From: CAZUYC01 sp964624475
GTDB lineage: Bacteria > Myxococcota_A > UBA9160 > SMWR01
Assembly: GCA_964624475.1 (NCBI GenBank)
Contig: CAZUYC010000094.1
Location: 50,859-114,858 of the forward strand
DNA: 64,000 bases
Direction of reading: 5' to 3'
The position numbers and the translations under genes were made by a program. The notes below the pieces were generated by a model that had not been told where the DNA came from, ran no database searches, and saw only the letters and a list, made by a program, of their open reading frames with translations. Shown here piece by piece: positions 34,011-45,880 of this stretch; the first letter of the stretch is position 1; each line of letters begins with the position of its first letter.

Positions 34011-36461
34011 CTACGCGTCCTCGAGCGACGGGAGGACCCGCAGCAGCGCCAGCGTCCCGATGGCGTAGACGAGGGAGGCCGCGAGGGCCACGGCGGAGAA
34101 GCCGAGCGTCATGCCGAGAATCACGGCGAGGACCGCGCTCGCCACGGACGCGACGCCGTTCACGCCCCACGCCCAGGGAACCAGCCGCGGCGCGTGGCGG
34201 CGCAGCAGCTCGATCCCGGTCGGGAAGTACATCCCCAGACAGATCCCGAGCGGGAGCTGGAGCAGGAAGGTCGCGGCGACGCGCGGCGCGAGCGACGCCG
34301 CGAGAAGCTGTTCGCGCAGCCAGGGGAGCAGGAGCAGCTCGAGCGCGATGCAGGCCAGGGTGGCGGCGAGCAGGCGGGCGAGGAAGCGCCGCGGGCGCCC
34401 GAAGCCGCGCCGCGAGAGCCAGGCGCCGAGCGACGCGAAGAGCAGCAGCGAGAAGATCGTCACCGAGAGGGAGTAGGTGGGATAGCCGAGCAGGAGCACG
34501 TACTTCTGCACGAAGCTGATCTCGATCAGCAGGAAGCCGAGGCCGAGCGCGAGGAAGTAGGTCAGGAAGGCCGCCGTCTGCCCCGTCGAGAGCCCGGTCG
34601 GGCCCGTGCGGCGCAGCGGGAGCAGGATCAGGGCGCTCCCGAGCACGAGCGCCTGCCCGAGCATGACGAGCAGGACGAGCAGACCCGTGCTCGAGCCCGG
34701 GACCTCCCAGAAGATGCGCGTTCCACGCAAGAGGGATCCCCACGGAAGCACGTGATAGAAGAAGGGGCGGTCGTCCGTGGCCGGCTGCAGCGCGAAGACC
34801 TGCCCTTCGAGCGCCCGGTCCGGCCCGTTCACGAGCGCCGCCAGCGCGGAGGCGTGGGGCTCCCCCGGGACGAGCGGCAGCGCGAAACCGTTCGCCGCGG
34901 CGAAGGCGCGGATGCGCTCGATCTCCGCCGCCGTGAACGGCGTCCGCTTCACGAGCAGGTTGCTCACGACCGCGCCCGTCACCATCGCGTCGGGGGTCTC
35001 GGCCTCCTTCGCTTGTCCGACCTGGAGGAGGTGTGCCGCCGGGTCGGCGACGCCGCGCCGGCGCAGCGCCTCGCGCGCCGTGAGCGCGAGGCGCGTCACG
35101 AGCGGCGGCGGGAGCGTCTCGTCGCGGTAGAGGAAGTCTCCGAGCACGAGAGAGATCACGCCGTCCGGGTCGAGATGATCGAGATACTCCTCGAGGGCCT
35201 CGAGCGTGTAGAGGTAGCTCTCGGCCAGCACGTACGCGCCCGTGGTCTGGGCCGAGAAGGTGTCGGTCGTCGTCATCTGGATCAGGTCGTAGGTCCCGCC
35301 CCGCGAGCGCACGTAGTGCCTGCCCTCGGCGGCGACCAGCTCCACCTCGGGCCGTTGGAACGCGCCTCCGGTCCACCCGGCGAGCCTTCCCCGCAGCAGA
35401 TCGACGGTGATCGGCTGCAGCTCGACGCCCGTCACCCGGCTGGCTCCGCGCCGCAGCGCGTTCAGCACGTCGATGCCGCCGCCCACCCCGATCACCAGCA
35501 CGCGCGGCCGCTCGACGAGGAGATAGGGGGTGCGGAGCAGGTGCGTGTCGAGCATCCGCAGCGAGTCGGGACCGTCGACCCGGTAGACGCCGCTCCCGTT
35601 GTGCCCGTCGTACTGGAGCGAGAGCGCGGGCGGGACGGGCCCCTCGTAGCGCGCGCTCCGCCCGTAGCCGGCCCAGAACGAGAAGCGGGGGTGCGCGCTC
35701 CGCAAGAGGTCCACGCGATTGACGGGACTCCAGCGCGTGGTGAGCAGCTCGGCCCCTGGCTCGGCGAGCGAACGGGCGAGGATCTTGCTCGCGGCCGGGC
35801 GGAAGTCCACGACCCGGCCCGCCAGCGGAGACGCCAGCAGGAGCACGCCCGACGCGGCGGCGAGCCCCACGCCGAGCCGGCCGGAGGGCGCGTACACGGC
35901 ACCCGCCGCCACGAAGAGCGCCGCCGCGAGCGCGAGCGCGCCCGGTCCGTCCAGCCACCAGAGCGCGACGACCGCGCCCGCGCAGCCGAGGCCCGCTCCG
36001 GCGAGGTCTGCCGCGTAGAGGCGATCCACGCGCTCCGGATGGGCGGAGAGCGGCGCTGCCACGGCGATCCCGGCCAGGAGGAAGGGGAGCGTCACGACGG
36101 CGTAGTAGCCGAGGAGCCCAAGGAAGAAGCTCCCGGGCTCGCCGACGAGCCGGGCCGGGTCGAGCGGGTGCGGCGCCAGCACGAGCATCGCGAGCACGAC
36201 CGCCGCGCCGGCCGCCGCGGAGCACCGGGCCGCCAGGCGCCGCGGATCGCCCGCGAGCAGGCTCGGGTAGGACGCGAGCAGCGAGCCGGCCGCGCCGAAG
36301 CCCAGCAGCGCCGTGCTGATCGTGAGGTAGGCCAGGTGGTACCAGATCGTGAAGGAGAAGACCCGGGTGAGGAGCACCTCGAGCATGAGCACCGCAAAGG
36401 AGCACAGGAAGATCCCCGCGTAGGTCGATCGCGCAGGCGTTCGCGGACTCGCGTCGGGCAA
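34011..36461 (-). CDS. Polytopic membrane protein with spermidine-synthase-like SAM domain
   Basis: An 816-residue protein: about seven membrane helices, a central SAM-binding Rossmann domain of spermidine-synthase type, then about six more helices. The cofactor loop is VLVIGVGGGIDVLNALRRGA followed by VTGVELQP; later DLIQMTTTDTFSAQ matches the acidic active-site region in position. Such fusions are common in environmental bacteria and their product is unknown. The TTG at 36461 was chosen because GAGGT lies five bases upstream. It follows the SGNH hydrolase gene by 14 bp on the same strand, so the two are probably co-transcribed. Confidence 0.85.
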   Translation of the reverse strand: MPDASPRTPARSTYAGIFLCSFAVLMLEVLLTRVFSFTIWYHLAYLTISTALLGFGAAGSLLASYPSLLAGDPRRLAARCSAAAGAAVVLAMLVLAPHPLDPARLVGEPGSFFLGLLGYYAVVTLPFLLAGIAVAAPLSAHPERVDRLYAADLAGAGLGCAGAVVALWWLDGPGALALAAALFVAAGAVYAPSGRLGVGLAAASGVLLLASPLAGRVVDFRPAASKILARSLAEPGAELLTTRWSPVNRVDLLRSAHPRFSFWAGYGRSARYEGPVPPALSLQYDGHNGSGVYRVDGPDSLRMLDTHLLRTPYLLVERPRVLVIGVGGGIDVLNALRRGASRVTGVELQPITVDLLRGRLAGWTGGAFQRPEVELVAAEGRHYVRSRGGTYDLIQMTTTDTFSAQTTGAYVLAESYLYTLEALEEYLDHLDPDGVISLVLGDFLYRDETLPPPLVTRLALTAREALRRRGVADPAAHLLQVGQAKEAETPDAMVTGAVVSNLLVKRTPFTAAEIERIRAFAAANGFALPLVPGEPHASALAALVNGPDRALEGQVFALQPATDDRPFFYHVLPWGSLLRGTRIFWEVPGSSTGLLVLLVMLGQALVLGSALILLPLRRTGPTGLSTGQTAAFLTYFLALGLGFLLIEISFVQKYVLLLGYPTYSLSVTIFSLLLFASLGAWLSRRGFGRPRRFLARLLAATLACIALELLLLPWLREQLLAASLAPRVAATFLLQLPLGICLGMYFPTGIELLRRHAPRLVPWAWGVNGVASVASAVLAVILGMTLGFSAVALAASLVYAIGTLALLRVLPSLEDA

Positions 36462-36475
36462 GCGAGACCTCGCGC

Positions 36476-37717
36476 CTAGGGGAGGTCCGGGGCCGCCGGG
36501 CGCTGCCCGCGGGCGAGCGCCCGGTCGCGACCGCTTCGCCGCGCCAACCGCGACGGGCGCTCCAGCAGATAGCCAGCCACCAGCTCGGCGACGCGGCGCG
36601 CGCCCTCCTCCGTGAAGTGCGCGTCGTCCCAGAAGACGGTCGCATCGCGCGGGAGCCGGGCCGCCAGATCGAAGCACTCGGCGCCCCGCTGCCGGCAGAC
36701 CTCGAGCAGCCTCTCGTTGTAGCGCCGCATCCCCTCGGCGAGCGCGGCGACCGAGTAGTACACCCGACCGGGCGCGAGCCGGTCGAAGCCGGGCCCTCCC
36801 GCCCAGAGCAGGTCGCGCTCCGCGCTGGAGAGGTCCTCCCGCCACAGCGCGGGCTGCGTCAGGAAGATCGGCCGCACGCCCTCGGCCGCCGCCGCGTCGA
36901 TGATGCGATTCACGTTGCGCGCGTACTGGTCGAGCGCGGCTCCGAGATCCGGCAGCGCGTTGCGAAGCCGCGACGCCTGCTTCCGGTAGGCGCGCCAGCG
37001 GTCCACGTGGAAGCCTCGCGGGTCGAGCACCGGAGCGTCGTCCCCTCCGAAGGCCGGGAGGATCCTCCTCCGGGTGAGCCAGAGGCGCCCGAGTCCGGTG
37101 CGCCAGTACCAGGACGCGTCGGGCTCCGGGCCGGGGAACACGCTGAAGGCGCTCTCGAGCAGGGCGGCGGGGCCGTTCGTCGCCAGCATCTTTGCGACCG
37201 CCGCACCATCTTGGGCCAGCGTGAGCTGGATCAGGAGGTCGTTGGCGCCGATCAGCAGGAGGACGACGTCGATCTCCGGATGCTGCCGCAGCAGCTTCTC
37301 GACCTGGATCGCGTGCTGGACCGTCGTGTGACCGGACGCGCCGACGTTCCCGACCCAGGCGTGCCCAGCGCCGAGCGCCGCGTCGAGCTGCTCCTCGACC
37401 AGGTGGGGCCACGCCTCCTCGTCGTCGAGGTAGATGCAGATCGTGGTGCTCCCGCCCACCGCCAGCAGCCGGACCCGCTGCTGCGGGGTGAAGGGGCCTG
37501 CGCGCATGCCGAGGGGGTTGATGCTGAACCTCGAAGGCCCGGTTACTCCCCGGATGACCTCCGGGTGCGGATCGAAGGTCGTCCGGTATCCGGGCGGGTA
37601 CACGAAGAAGCGGTCGGGGAGGAGCCAGCGCGCGAGCACCTCGAGAGCTGCCGCGCCCAGCGCGATCCCGAGCACCACGAGCAGCGCCCGATACAGCGGG
37701 AGCGGGGTCGGTCGCAT
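36476..37717 (-). CDS. SGNH/GDSL-family hydrolase with N-terminal anchor
   Basis: A 413-residue protein with one hydrophobic segment (about 11-30) and an extracytoplasmic SGNH hydrolase domain: block I LLAVGGSTT (Ser90), block II VGNVGASGHTTVQH, block III IGANDLL (Asn159), and block V WDDAHFTEEGARRVAELV with the Asp and His. Such enzymes are esterases or acyltransferases acting on envelope glycans or lipids. It is probably co-transcribed with the spermidine-synthase-like gene. The substrate is unknown. Confidence 0.88.
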   Translation of the reverse strand: MRPTPLPLYRALLVVLGIALGAAALEVLARWLLPDRFFVYPPGYRTTFDPHPEVIRGVTGPSRFSINPLGMRAGPFTPQQRVRLLAVGGSTTICIYLDDEEAWPHLVEEQLDAALGAGHAWVGNVGASGHTTVQHAIQVEKLLRQHPEIDVVLLLIGANDLLIQLTLAQDGAAVAKMLATNGPAALLESAFSVFPGPEPDASWYWRTGLGRLWLTRRRILPAFGGDDAPVLDPRGFHVDRWRAYRKQASRLRNALPDLGAALDQYARNVNRIIDAAAAEGVRPIFLTQPALWREDLSSAERDLLWAGGPGFDRLAPGRVYYSVAALAEGMRRYNERLLEVCRQRGAECFDLAARLPRDATVFWDDAHFTEEGARRVAELVAGYLLERPSRLARRSGRDRALARGQRPAAPDLP

Positions 37718-37754
37718 CGCGACGGGGCCTCTCCGGCCACTATACTCGAGATCG

Positions 37755-38255
37755 ATGGCGGCGCGGGACGCGATGCGGCTCCCCGTTCTCTTCCTCGGCG
37801 CGTTCGTCCTGCTGCCCGTCGTGATGCTGACCGCGCGGGGTGGCGGGAACCTCCACAGCCGGATGCAGCGTTACCGCGCGCTCCGCGTCTCGATCCAGAG
37901 CGACGACCCGGGGCGCCTCGCCATCGCGGACGCCGAGGCCGACCTCGCGATCCTCGAGGCGCTCTTCCCCCCCGCGCCCGGGAGACGCGTCCGGGCCCGG
38001 GCGCTCTACGATTCCTGGCAGCGGGAACGCGACTGGAAGATCTACGAGTACGTCGATCAGCCGCTCGAGGTCGCGGAGGGCGGAGAAGCCGCGACCGCGC
38101 GCTACGTGCTGAAGGCGAGCCGGGACCTCGATCGGCTGCACTTCGAGTGCGAGGACGTGTGGGCGAGGCGCGGCGGGGTCTGGTACCTGGACCGCCACCG
38201 CGAGACCCGCGTCGCATCGCGGCGCATCCGCCCGCCAAGTCCGGTCCTCCCCTGA
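37755..38255 (+). CDS. Hypothetical membrane-anchored or secreted protein
   Basis: A 166-residue protein with a hydrophobic N-terminal segment (VLFLGAFVLLPVVMLTA, about 11-27) and a soluble remainder rich in acidic and basic residues. I recognise no domain. It is divergent from the SGNH gene with only 37 bp between the starts, and TATACT (37741-37746) lies eight bases before the ATG. The message may therefore be nearly leaderless; no good -35 is visible. A second ATG at 37773 is possible. It converges with the GT39-like gene. Confidence 0.6.
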   Translation: MAARDAMRLPVLFLGAFVLLPVVMLTARGGGNLHSRMQRYRALRVSIQSDDPGRLAIADAEADLAILEALFPPAPGRRVRARALYDSWQRERDWKIYEYVDQPLEVAEGGEAATARYVLKASRDLDRLHFECEDVWARRGGVWYLDRHRETRVASRRIRPPSPVLP

Positions 38256-38297
38256 GCAGGAGCGCCGCGCCGGGTCGTAGCGGCTCGCGCCACCGCT

Positions 38298-40265
38298 TCA
38301 GAGCACGAAGTAGGCCGCGAAGACGGCCAGCGACCAGCAGGCCATCGCCCCGCAGACGAGCGCCCGGGAGACGCGCCCTCGGATCAGCACCTCGAAGCCC
38401 CGGGTGCCGACCACCGCGTAGCCGGCGAGCGCGGCGAGCGTGTACGAGGCCTTGATCGTGCTGAAGGACGCGATCCGCAGCGCGAGCAACCCCATCGCGA
38501 CGATCAGGGTCCCGAGCCAGAGCAGTGCGAAGAGCTCGCCGCTGCGGGCCGAGCGGACCGGAGCCCGGAGGATCGCTCCGGCGCCGACGGCGAGCGCGGC
38601 CGTCGGGACGAGCGAGAGCCAGGCGCTCGCGAGCAGGAAGTCGAAGTTCCAGAGCGGCGAGGTCCCGAACTCGACGGCGGACCCGGCGAAGCCGTCGAGC
38701 CACAGGGTCGAATAGAAGCCGTCCCAGAAGCCGTGCACCGCGCTGTAGACGGGATAGCTGAGCGCCGGGCCGAAGGAGAGGAAGTGGCCGATCGTGCGAT
38801 AGCCGGGCTCCTGCCACCACACGTAGCCGCGCGCCTCGTCCCAGCCGCCGACGAAGGGCGAGCCGAGCAGCCACCAGTTGCGCGCGTAGTACCAGCCGCA
38901 GACGAGCAGCGCCGCCCCCCCCACGAGCGCGAGCGCCGCGAGCGTGCGCCGTGCGGCCTCGCGCGAGCGAAAGCGAAGCCATGCGGCGGTGGCGACGAGC
39001 AGCGCCAGCGCCGGGAAGAGGAGCACGGCGCTCGTCTTGGTCAGGGCCGCGAGGCCGAGGAGCGCTCCCAGGAGCACGAAGGTGCGCGGCTTCCAGCGCG
39101 CCTCGGGGTCGCGGAGCAGGTCGAGCGCGACCAGGATCAGGCAGCTCGCGAAGAGCGCCATCAAGGGCTCGTTCGCGAGGTTCTGGGCGAGATAGACGTT
39201 GATCGGCAGCAGGCCTCCGAGCAGCGTGCCGAGGGCCTGGAGGTCCTCGCGCCGCGGATGGAGCCGGCGCAGGATCCGGTAGCAGAGCTCGACCTGGAGC
39301 GCGCCGCACAAGAGCGGCACGACGCGCAGCGCGTGGGTCGCCTCGATCGGCCCGAAGAGGCGGCGGAAGCCGAGGTAGAGCGGCGCGCTCACCAGGTGGT
39401 AGAGAGGCGCCTGGAACATCTGCCAGCCCTGGTCGGCGAGCGGGATCCCGCCCCTGCGCACGATGTACTCGATGTACTGGAGGTGCCCGTCGACGTCGTA
39501 GCCGACGCCGTAGGGAAGCGCGTGGATGTTGTTGGCCGCGAGCACGGCCCAGGCGCCGAGCACGATCCAGCGCACGCCGCTCGCCGTGGGCGCGAGGCGC
39601 CGGAGCCGCGCGCCGCGCGGGCCGGGGGTGGAGAGCGCGAGGGCGGAGCCGGCGGCGAGCAGGAACACGGGCAGGAAGACGGGCGCGCGCGCGAGGAGTG
39701 CCTGGTCCGCGCGCGGGAGCTTCGCCCCGATCGTGTTCGCCTGCGGGGCGTCGGCGCCCGACGCGGGTCCCCAGCCCGGGTCCCTGCGCCCGCGCGTCTC
39801 CCAACCCGGGCCGGTGCGGATGCCGAGCTCCTCGCAGTACGCGAGCACGAGCGGTGGCCCGGTCGTATTCACCACGGAGAGGACGAGCTCGTGGGTTCCC
39901 GGGGCGAGGAAGGGCGCGAGATCGATCTCGCTGGGCTCCTTCCAGCGGTCGAGGTCCTCGGGCGATCGGCCGATCTCCTCGCCGTCGAGGAAGACCAGCA
40001 CCCGGCGGAAGGCGCGCACGCGCAAAATCGCACGCGCGGGGAGCTCGGCGACCTCGAAGCGCGTGCGGAAGGCCGCCGCGAAGTACTCGTCGCCGCGGAA
40101 CGCGGGGCCCTCGGCCCAGCGCCTGCGGATCCACCCGGCGCCGCCTTCGGGCAGCAGGAGCTTCAGCTCCGGATCGCTGCGGATCGCGTCGAGCCACGCG
40201 GCGACGCCCGCGCCGAGCAGGGCGAGGCCGAGGAGCAGGACGCAGGTCACCCGTCGCACGCCCAT
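38298..40265 (-). CDS. ArnT/PMT-like family 39 glycosyltransferase
   Basis: A 655-residue membrane protein. After one N-terminal helix, residues about 55-155 form a soluble beta-rich region (ILRVRAFRRVLVFLDGEEIG and APGTHELVLSVVNTTGPPLV) resembling a carbohydrate-binding jelly roll. About ten helices follow, with GT-C marks YGVGYDVDGHLQYIEYIVRR and MFQAPLYHLVSAPLYL in the luminal loops. Such enzymes transfer sugars from polyprenyl phosphates onto lipids or proteins. It starts 8 bp after thiL. The donor and acceptor are unknown. Confidence 0.8.
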   Translation of the reverse strand: MGVRRVTCVLLLGLALLGAGVAAWLDAIRSDPELKLLLPEGGAGWIRRRWAEGPAFRGDEYFAAAFRTRFEVAELPARAILRVRAFRRVLVFLDGEEIGRSPEDLDRWKEPSEIDLAPFLAPGTHELVLSVVNTTGPPLVLAYCEELGIRTGPGWETRGRRDPGWGPASGADAPQANTIGAKLPRADQALLARAPVFLPVFLLAAGSALALSTPGPRGARLRRLAPTASGVRWIVLGAWAVLAANNIHALPYGVGYDVDGHLQYIEYIVRRGGIPLADQGWQMFQAPLYHLVSAPLYLGFRRLFGPIEATHALRVVPLLCGALQVELCYRILRRLHPRREDLQALGTLLGGLLPINVYLAQNLANEPLMALFASCLILVALDLLRDPEARWKPRTFVLLGALLGLAALTKTSAVLLFPALALLVATAAWLRFRSREAARRTLAALALVGGAALLVCGWYYARNWWLLGSPFVGGWDEARGYVWWQEPGYRTIGHFLSFGPALSYPVYSAVHGFWDGFYSTLWLDGFAGSAVEFGTSPLWNFDFLLASAWLSLVPTAALAVGAGAILRAPVRSARSGELFALLWLGTLIVAMGLLALRIASFSTIKASYTLAALAGYAVVGTRGFEVLIRGRVSRALVCGAMACWSLAVFAAYFVL

Positions 40266-40273
40266 CGCGGGAC

Positions 40274-41218
40274 TCAGAAGTGCCGGAACCCGCGCGGCGA
40301 CGGCGTGCGCCCCCGCGGCCGGCGCAGCACGCGACCGATCTCGGTCACCGGGACGCCGAGCCGGCCGGCGAGACGCCCGGCGCCCGGCGCGCCCGGCCGC
40401 AGCGTGAAGAGGAGCTCGTAGTCCTCGCCGCCGCCGAGCACCAGCCGGTCGGGGTCGAGGTCGAGCCGCCGGCAGGCGGCGTCGAAGCCGCGCGGGCGCG
40501 GCACGCGCGCCGGATCGAGCGCGGCGGCGAGCCCGGCCGGCTCGAGCAGGTGCGCGAGGTCGGCCTCGAGGCCGTCCGAGACGTCGATGCAGGCGCCCAC
40601 ACCGCGCAGGCGCGCGAGCGCCCGGCCCGCGGCGAGGCGCGGCGTGGGGATGCCCCGCACGCGCCCCCGCCCGCGCTCGGCGCGCGCGACCTCGAGCGCG
40701 GCGCCGCCGAGGGTTCCCGTCACGAGGATGCGGTCGCCCACGCGCGCCCCGGTGCGCCGGAGTGCCCGGCCGCGGGCGACCGCGCCGACGGCCGTGATCG
40801 TGAGCGAGACCTCGCTCGCGCGCGTGAGATTCCCGCCGACTAGCGGGCAGCCGTGCGCGGCCGCCTCGCGCAGCAGACCGGCGAGGAGCCCGTCGAGCGT
40901 GCGCACCGGCAGATCCGGCGGGGCGGCCAGCGCGAGCAGCCAGCCGAGCGGGCGCGCGCCCATGGCCGCCAGGTCGGAGAGGTTCGCGACGAGCGCGCGG
41001 CGCCCGATCGCGCGCGCCGACTGCGTCGCGAGGCGGAAGTGCACGCCCTCGACCGCCGCGTCGGTGGTGACGACCACGTCCTCGCCGGCCCGCGTGCGCA
41101 GGATCGCCGCGTCGTCGCCGATCCCGAGCACCACCGCCGGCGCGCGCCGCATCGATCGCGCCGCCGCCCGCTCGATGCGCGCGATCGCCCCGAGCTCCCC
41201 GAGATCGCGCAGCCGCAC
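40274..41218 (-). CDS. thiL: Thiamine-monophosphate kinase
   Basis: A 314-residue ThiL that phosphorylates thiamine monophosphate to thiamine diphosphate. Family marks are GIGDDAAIL with the metal-binding Asp pair, TTDAAVEGVHFRL, LVANLSDLAAMGARPLGWLL, LVGGNLTRA, and CIDVSDGLEADLAHLL. The start is GTG at 41218. It lies downstream of lon, separated by a 113-bp gap that contains a perfect 21-bp inverted repeat ending 33 bp before this start. I see no TPP riboswitch (thi-box) in that gap. Confidence 0.95.
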   Translation of the reverse strand: MRLRDLGELGAIARIERAAARSMRRAPAVVLGIGDDAAILRTRAGEDVVVTTDAAVEGVHFRLATQSARAIGRRALVANLSDLAAMGARPLGWLLALAAPPDLPVRTLDGLLAGLLREAAAHGCPLVGGNLTRASEVSLTITAVGAVARGRALRRTGARVGDRILVTGTLGGAALEVARAERGRGRVRGIPTPRLAAGRALARLRGVGACIDVSDGLEADLAHLLEPAGLAAALDPARVPRPRGFDAACRRLDLDPDRLVLGGGEDYELLFTLRPGAPGAGRLAGRLGVPVTEIGRVLRRPRGRTPSPRGFRHF

Positions 41219-41250
41219 GCTCGGAGCTTAGGCGAACTCGAGGGACGTTC

Positions 41251-41323
41251 CTCGCGCGCGAACTCGTGGACAGCGGTTCACCGGCGGCCGACGTGGACCG
41301 GAGTCCACGAGTTCGCGCGCGAG
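41251..41323 (-). repeat. Perfect 21-bp inverted repeat between lon and thiL
   Basis: The arms at 41251-41271 and 41303-41323 are exact reverse complements, separated by 31 bases. A third, partial copy of the arm (GCGAACTCGAGGGAC, 41232-41246) lies between the left arm and the thiL start, in the same direction as the left arm. In RNA this allows two alternative pairings. No T-run follows, so a simple intrinsic terminator is unlikely. A processing site, attenuator or protein-binding site are alternatives. Confidence 0.75.
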
Positions 41324-41331
41324 CAATGCCC

Positions 41332-43743
<2,412 letters not shown>

Positions 43744-43831
43744 GGTCCGCGTTTCGACGGCGGTTGCGCGCGACTTGAGCAGGCGCAGGCGCCCGGCAGG
43801 GCGGTCCCCGCCGCGGGCGCGCGGCAGCCGG

Positions 43832-45880
43832 CTACTCGATCTCGACGATCTGCCCGTGGTCCACGCCGAGCAGCAGAGGCCGCTTGCGCAGGCCTCCCGC
43901 GAGGGAGAGCACGCCCGTGACTCCCGGCTGCGCCTCGAGCTCGAGGAGCCCCTCGAGCGCCGCCTCGCGCGTCACGAGGCCGCGGGCGAGCTGCACGAGC
44001 AGGAGGTTCGCCGCATCGTAGGATTGAGCGGCGAGGTCGACGGGCGGCGCGGCGTACGCCGCCTCGTAGGCCGCGGCAAACTCCTGCACGAGCGGGAGCG
44101 AGCTCTCGAGGAAGAACCCGGCGGTGAAGCGGGCGCCGTCGACGTGGTCGCGGCCGATCGCGACGAGATCGGGGTGGTTCCAGCTCCCGGTCCCCAGCAG
44201 CCGGAGCCCGCGCGCATCGTGGAAGGCGAGCTGCGGCGCGATCAGCACGACCTTCTCGTGCGACTCGGGGATGAAGAGCGCGTCGAAGTCGAGGATCGGC
44301 GGCAGGGGCGCGCCGTCGGGACCGGTGAGCCCGCGCGCCTCCGCCACCAGCTTCGCTCCCTGCGTCGGCGGGAGGCGCCGCGCCTTGCTCTCCATCTCCT
44401 CGCGCTTCGCGAGCACCTGCTTCTCCGCGGGCGTGAGCAGCTCGTAGCCGAGCAGGCCCCGGATCGGGCCGCCGAAATCGGTCGCCGACGGGTCGTAGGA
44501 GGCCACCGCGACGATCTCTCCGCCGCGCGCCTCGACCGCCTCCCAGAAGAGGCGGCGGAGCCCCCGCCCGTAGGCGTCGCGCGGGTAGAGGATCGCGAAA
44601 CGATGCCCGCCGAGCTCGCCCATCGCGTGGTCCACGAGGAGCTCCACCTCCTCGCGCGGGAGCGCGCGCACCCGGAAGCCCCGGGCGCGCGGCTCCGCGG
44701 TCTCCTCGCGGGCCGCCAGCGAGACGAGCGCAACCCCGGCCGCCTCGGCGACGGCGCCTGCCGCCTCGCTCTCCGCGGCGAGCAGCGGCCCTACGATCCC
44801 GACCACGTCCGGGATCGCCGCCAGCTCCGCCACGGCGAGGGCCGCTCGCTGCGGATCGCCGGCCGAGTCGCGGATCACGACGCGGACGCGGCGCCCGTCG
44901 CCGTCGCCGCCGAAGACCCCCGCGGCGAGCAGGATCCCCTGCAGGCTCTCCTCGCCGAAGCGGGCGAGGCGGCCCGAGAGCGGGAGCACCACGCCGAGCG
45001 TCCCCTCCGCGCCGGCCGTCCTCGGGCCGCCGCGCCGCGAGGCCTGCGCGAGCGTCGGGAGCTCCTCGTGGACCTCCGCTGCGGCGGGCGCCCGCGACGA
45101 CGCCCGCAGCCGCGCGCGCGCCTCGAGGCTGCGCAGGCGCATCGCCTCCTCGGGGAGCAGCGGCAGGCGCGTCGCGCGCTCGAGCGCGCGCTGCGCGGCG
45201 TCGGCGTCGCCGGCCGCGAGCTCGAGCTCGGCCGCGCGCAAGAGCGCGCGGCCCGCCGGCGGCTCGGGCCCGATCTCGCCCGCCAGCCGCACGAGCGCAC
45301 GAGCGTCCAGCTCGGCCAGGGTGCGGTCGATCTCCACATCGACCGCGGCCAGGTCGCCCGCGCCCGATTCGCCGGCGCGCACGCGCGAGAGCCAGCGCAC
45401 CCGCTCGTCGGGATCGCTGGCGAGGCTCGCGAACGCGCGGTAGGCGAGCTGGCGCTCCTCGGCCGAGAGGCGTTGCAAGCGCATCGGCCGCAGCAGCGAC
45501 TCCGCGGCGGCGCCGTTTCCGCGCGCGAGCTCGACGCGCGCGAGGGCGAGCCGGGCGGAGTCGACGCGGTCGCCGCGCGGGTGCTCGACGACCACCCGGC
45601 GCCAGTAGCGGACCGCGGTGTCGGTGTCCTTGCGCTCGCGCGCGAGCTCGGCGAGGCGCAGCGCCGCGTCGTCGGCCAGGGGGCTCTCGGGGTGGCTGGC
45701 GAGGAAGGCCTCGAGGCTCTGCTGTGCCTTGCGCGGGTTCGCTGCGAGCGGGACGAGCGCGGCCGCGTACTCGCGCCGCTCGTCCTCGCTCGCGACGCGC
45801 TCGGGCCCCGGGAAGACCGCGCACGCGAACGCGAGCCCGAGCCCCGGGAGGACGCCGGCGAGCGCCAGGAGCCGCCTCAC
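43832..45880 (-). CDS. LpoA-like lipoprotein with type 1 periplasmic-binding domain
   Basis: A 682-residue envelope protein starting with GTG at 45880, overlapping the dnaJ stop (GTGA). A hydrophobic signal with a Cys in LAFACAVF may be a lipobox, although F at -2 is unusual. Residues about 40-270 are helical repeats of TPR type (for example LEAFLASHPESPLADDAALR). From about 300, LGVVLPLSGRLARFGEESLQ onward is a type 1 periplasmic-binding domain. The same plan is seen in LpoA, the activator of PBP1a, and in amino-acid receptors. Co-transcription with dnaJ is likely; function is inferred. Confidence 0.8.
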   Translation of the reverse strand: MRRLLALAGVLPGLGLAFACAVFPGPERVASEDERREYAAALVPLAANPRKAQQSLEAFLASHPESPLADDAALRLAELARERKDTDTAVRYWRRVVVEHPRGDRVDSARLALARVELARGNGAAAESLLRPMRLQRLSAEERQLAYRAFASLASDPDERVRWLSRVRAGESGAGDLAAVDVEIDRTLAELDARALVRLAGEIGPEPPAGRALLRAAELELAAGDADAAQRALERATRLPLLPEEAMRLRSLEARARLRASSRAPAAAEVHEELPTLAQASRRGGPRTAGAEGTLGVVLPLSGRLARFGEESLQGILLAAGVFGGDGDGRRVRVVIRDSAGDPQRAALAVAELAAIPDVVGIVGPLLAAESEAAGAVAEAAGVALVSLAAREETAEPRARGFRVRALPREEVELLVDHAMGELGGHRFAILYPRDAYGRGLRRLFWEAVEARGGEIVAVASYDPSATDFGGPIRGLLGYELLTPAEKQVLAKREEMESKARRLPPTQGAKLVAEARGLTGPDGAPLPPILDFDALFIPESHEKVVLIAPQLAFHDARGLRLLGTGSWNHPDLVAIGRDHVDGARFTAGFFLESSLPLVQEFAAAYEAAYAAPPVDLAAQSYDAANLLLVQLARGLVTREAALEGLLELEAQPGVTGVLSLAGGLRKRPLLLGVDHGQIVEIE

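Noticed and set aside
41219..41331. TPP riboswitch upstream of thiL
   Set aside because: The conserved thi-box core is not present; the gap is dominated by the 21-bp inverted repeat.
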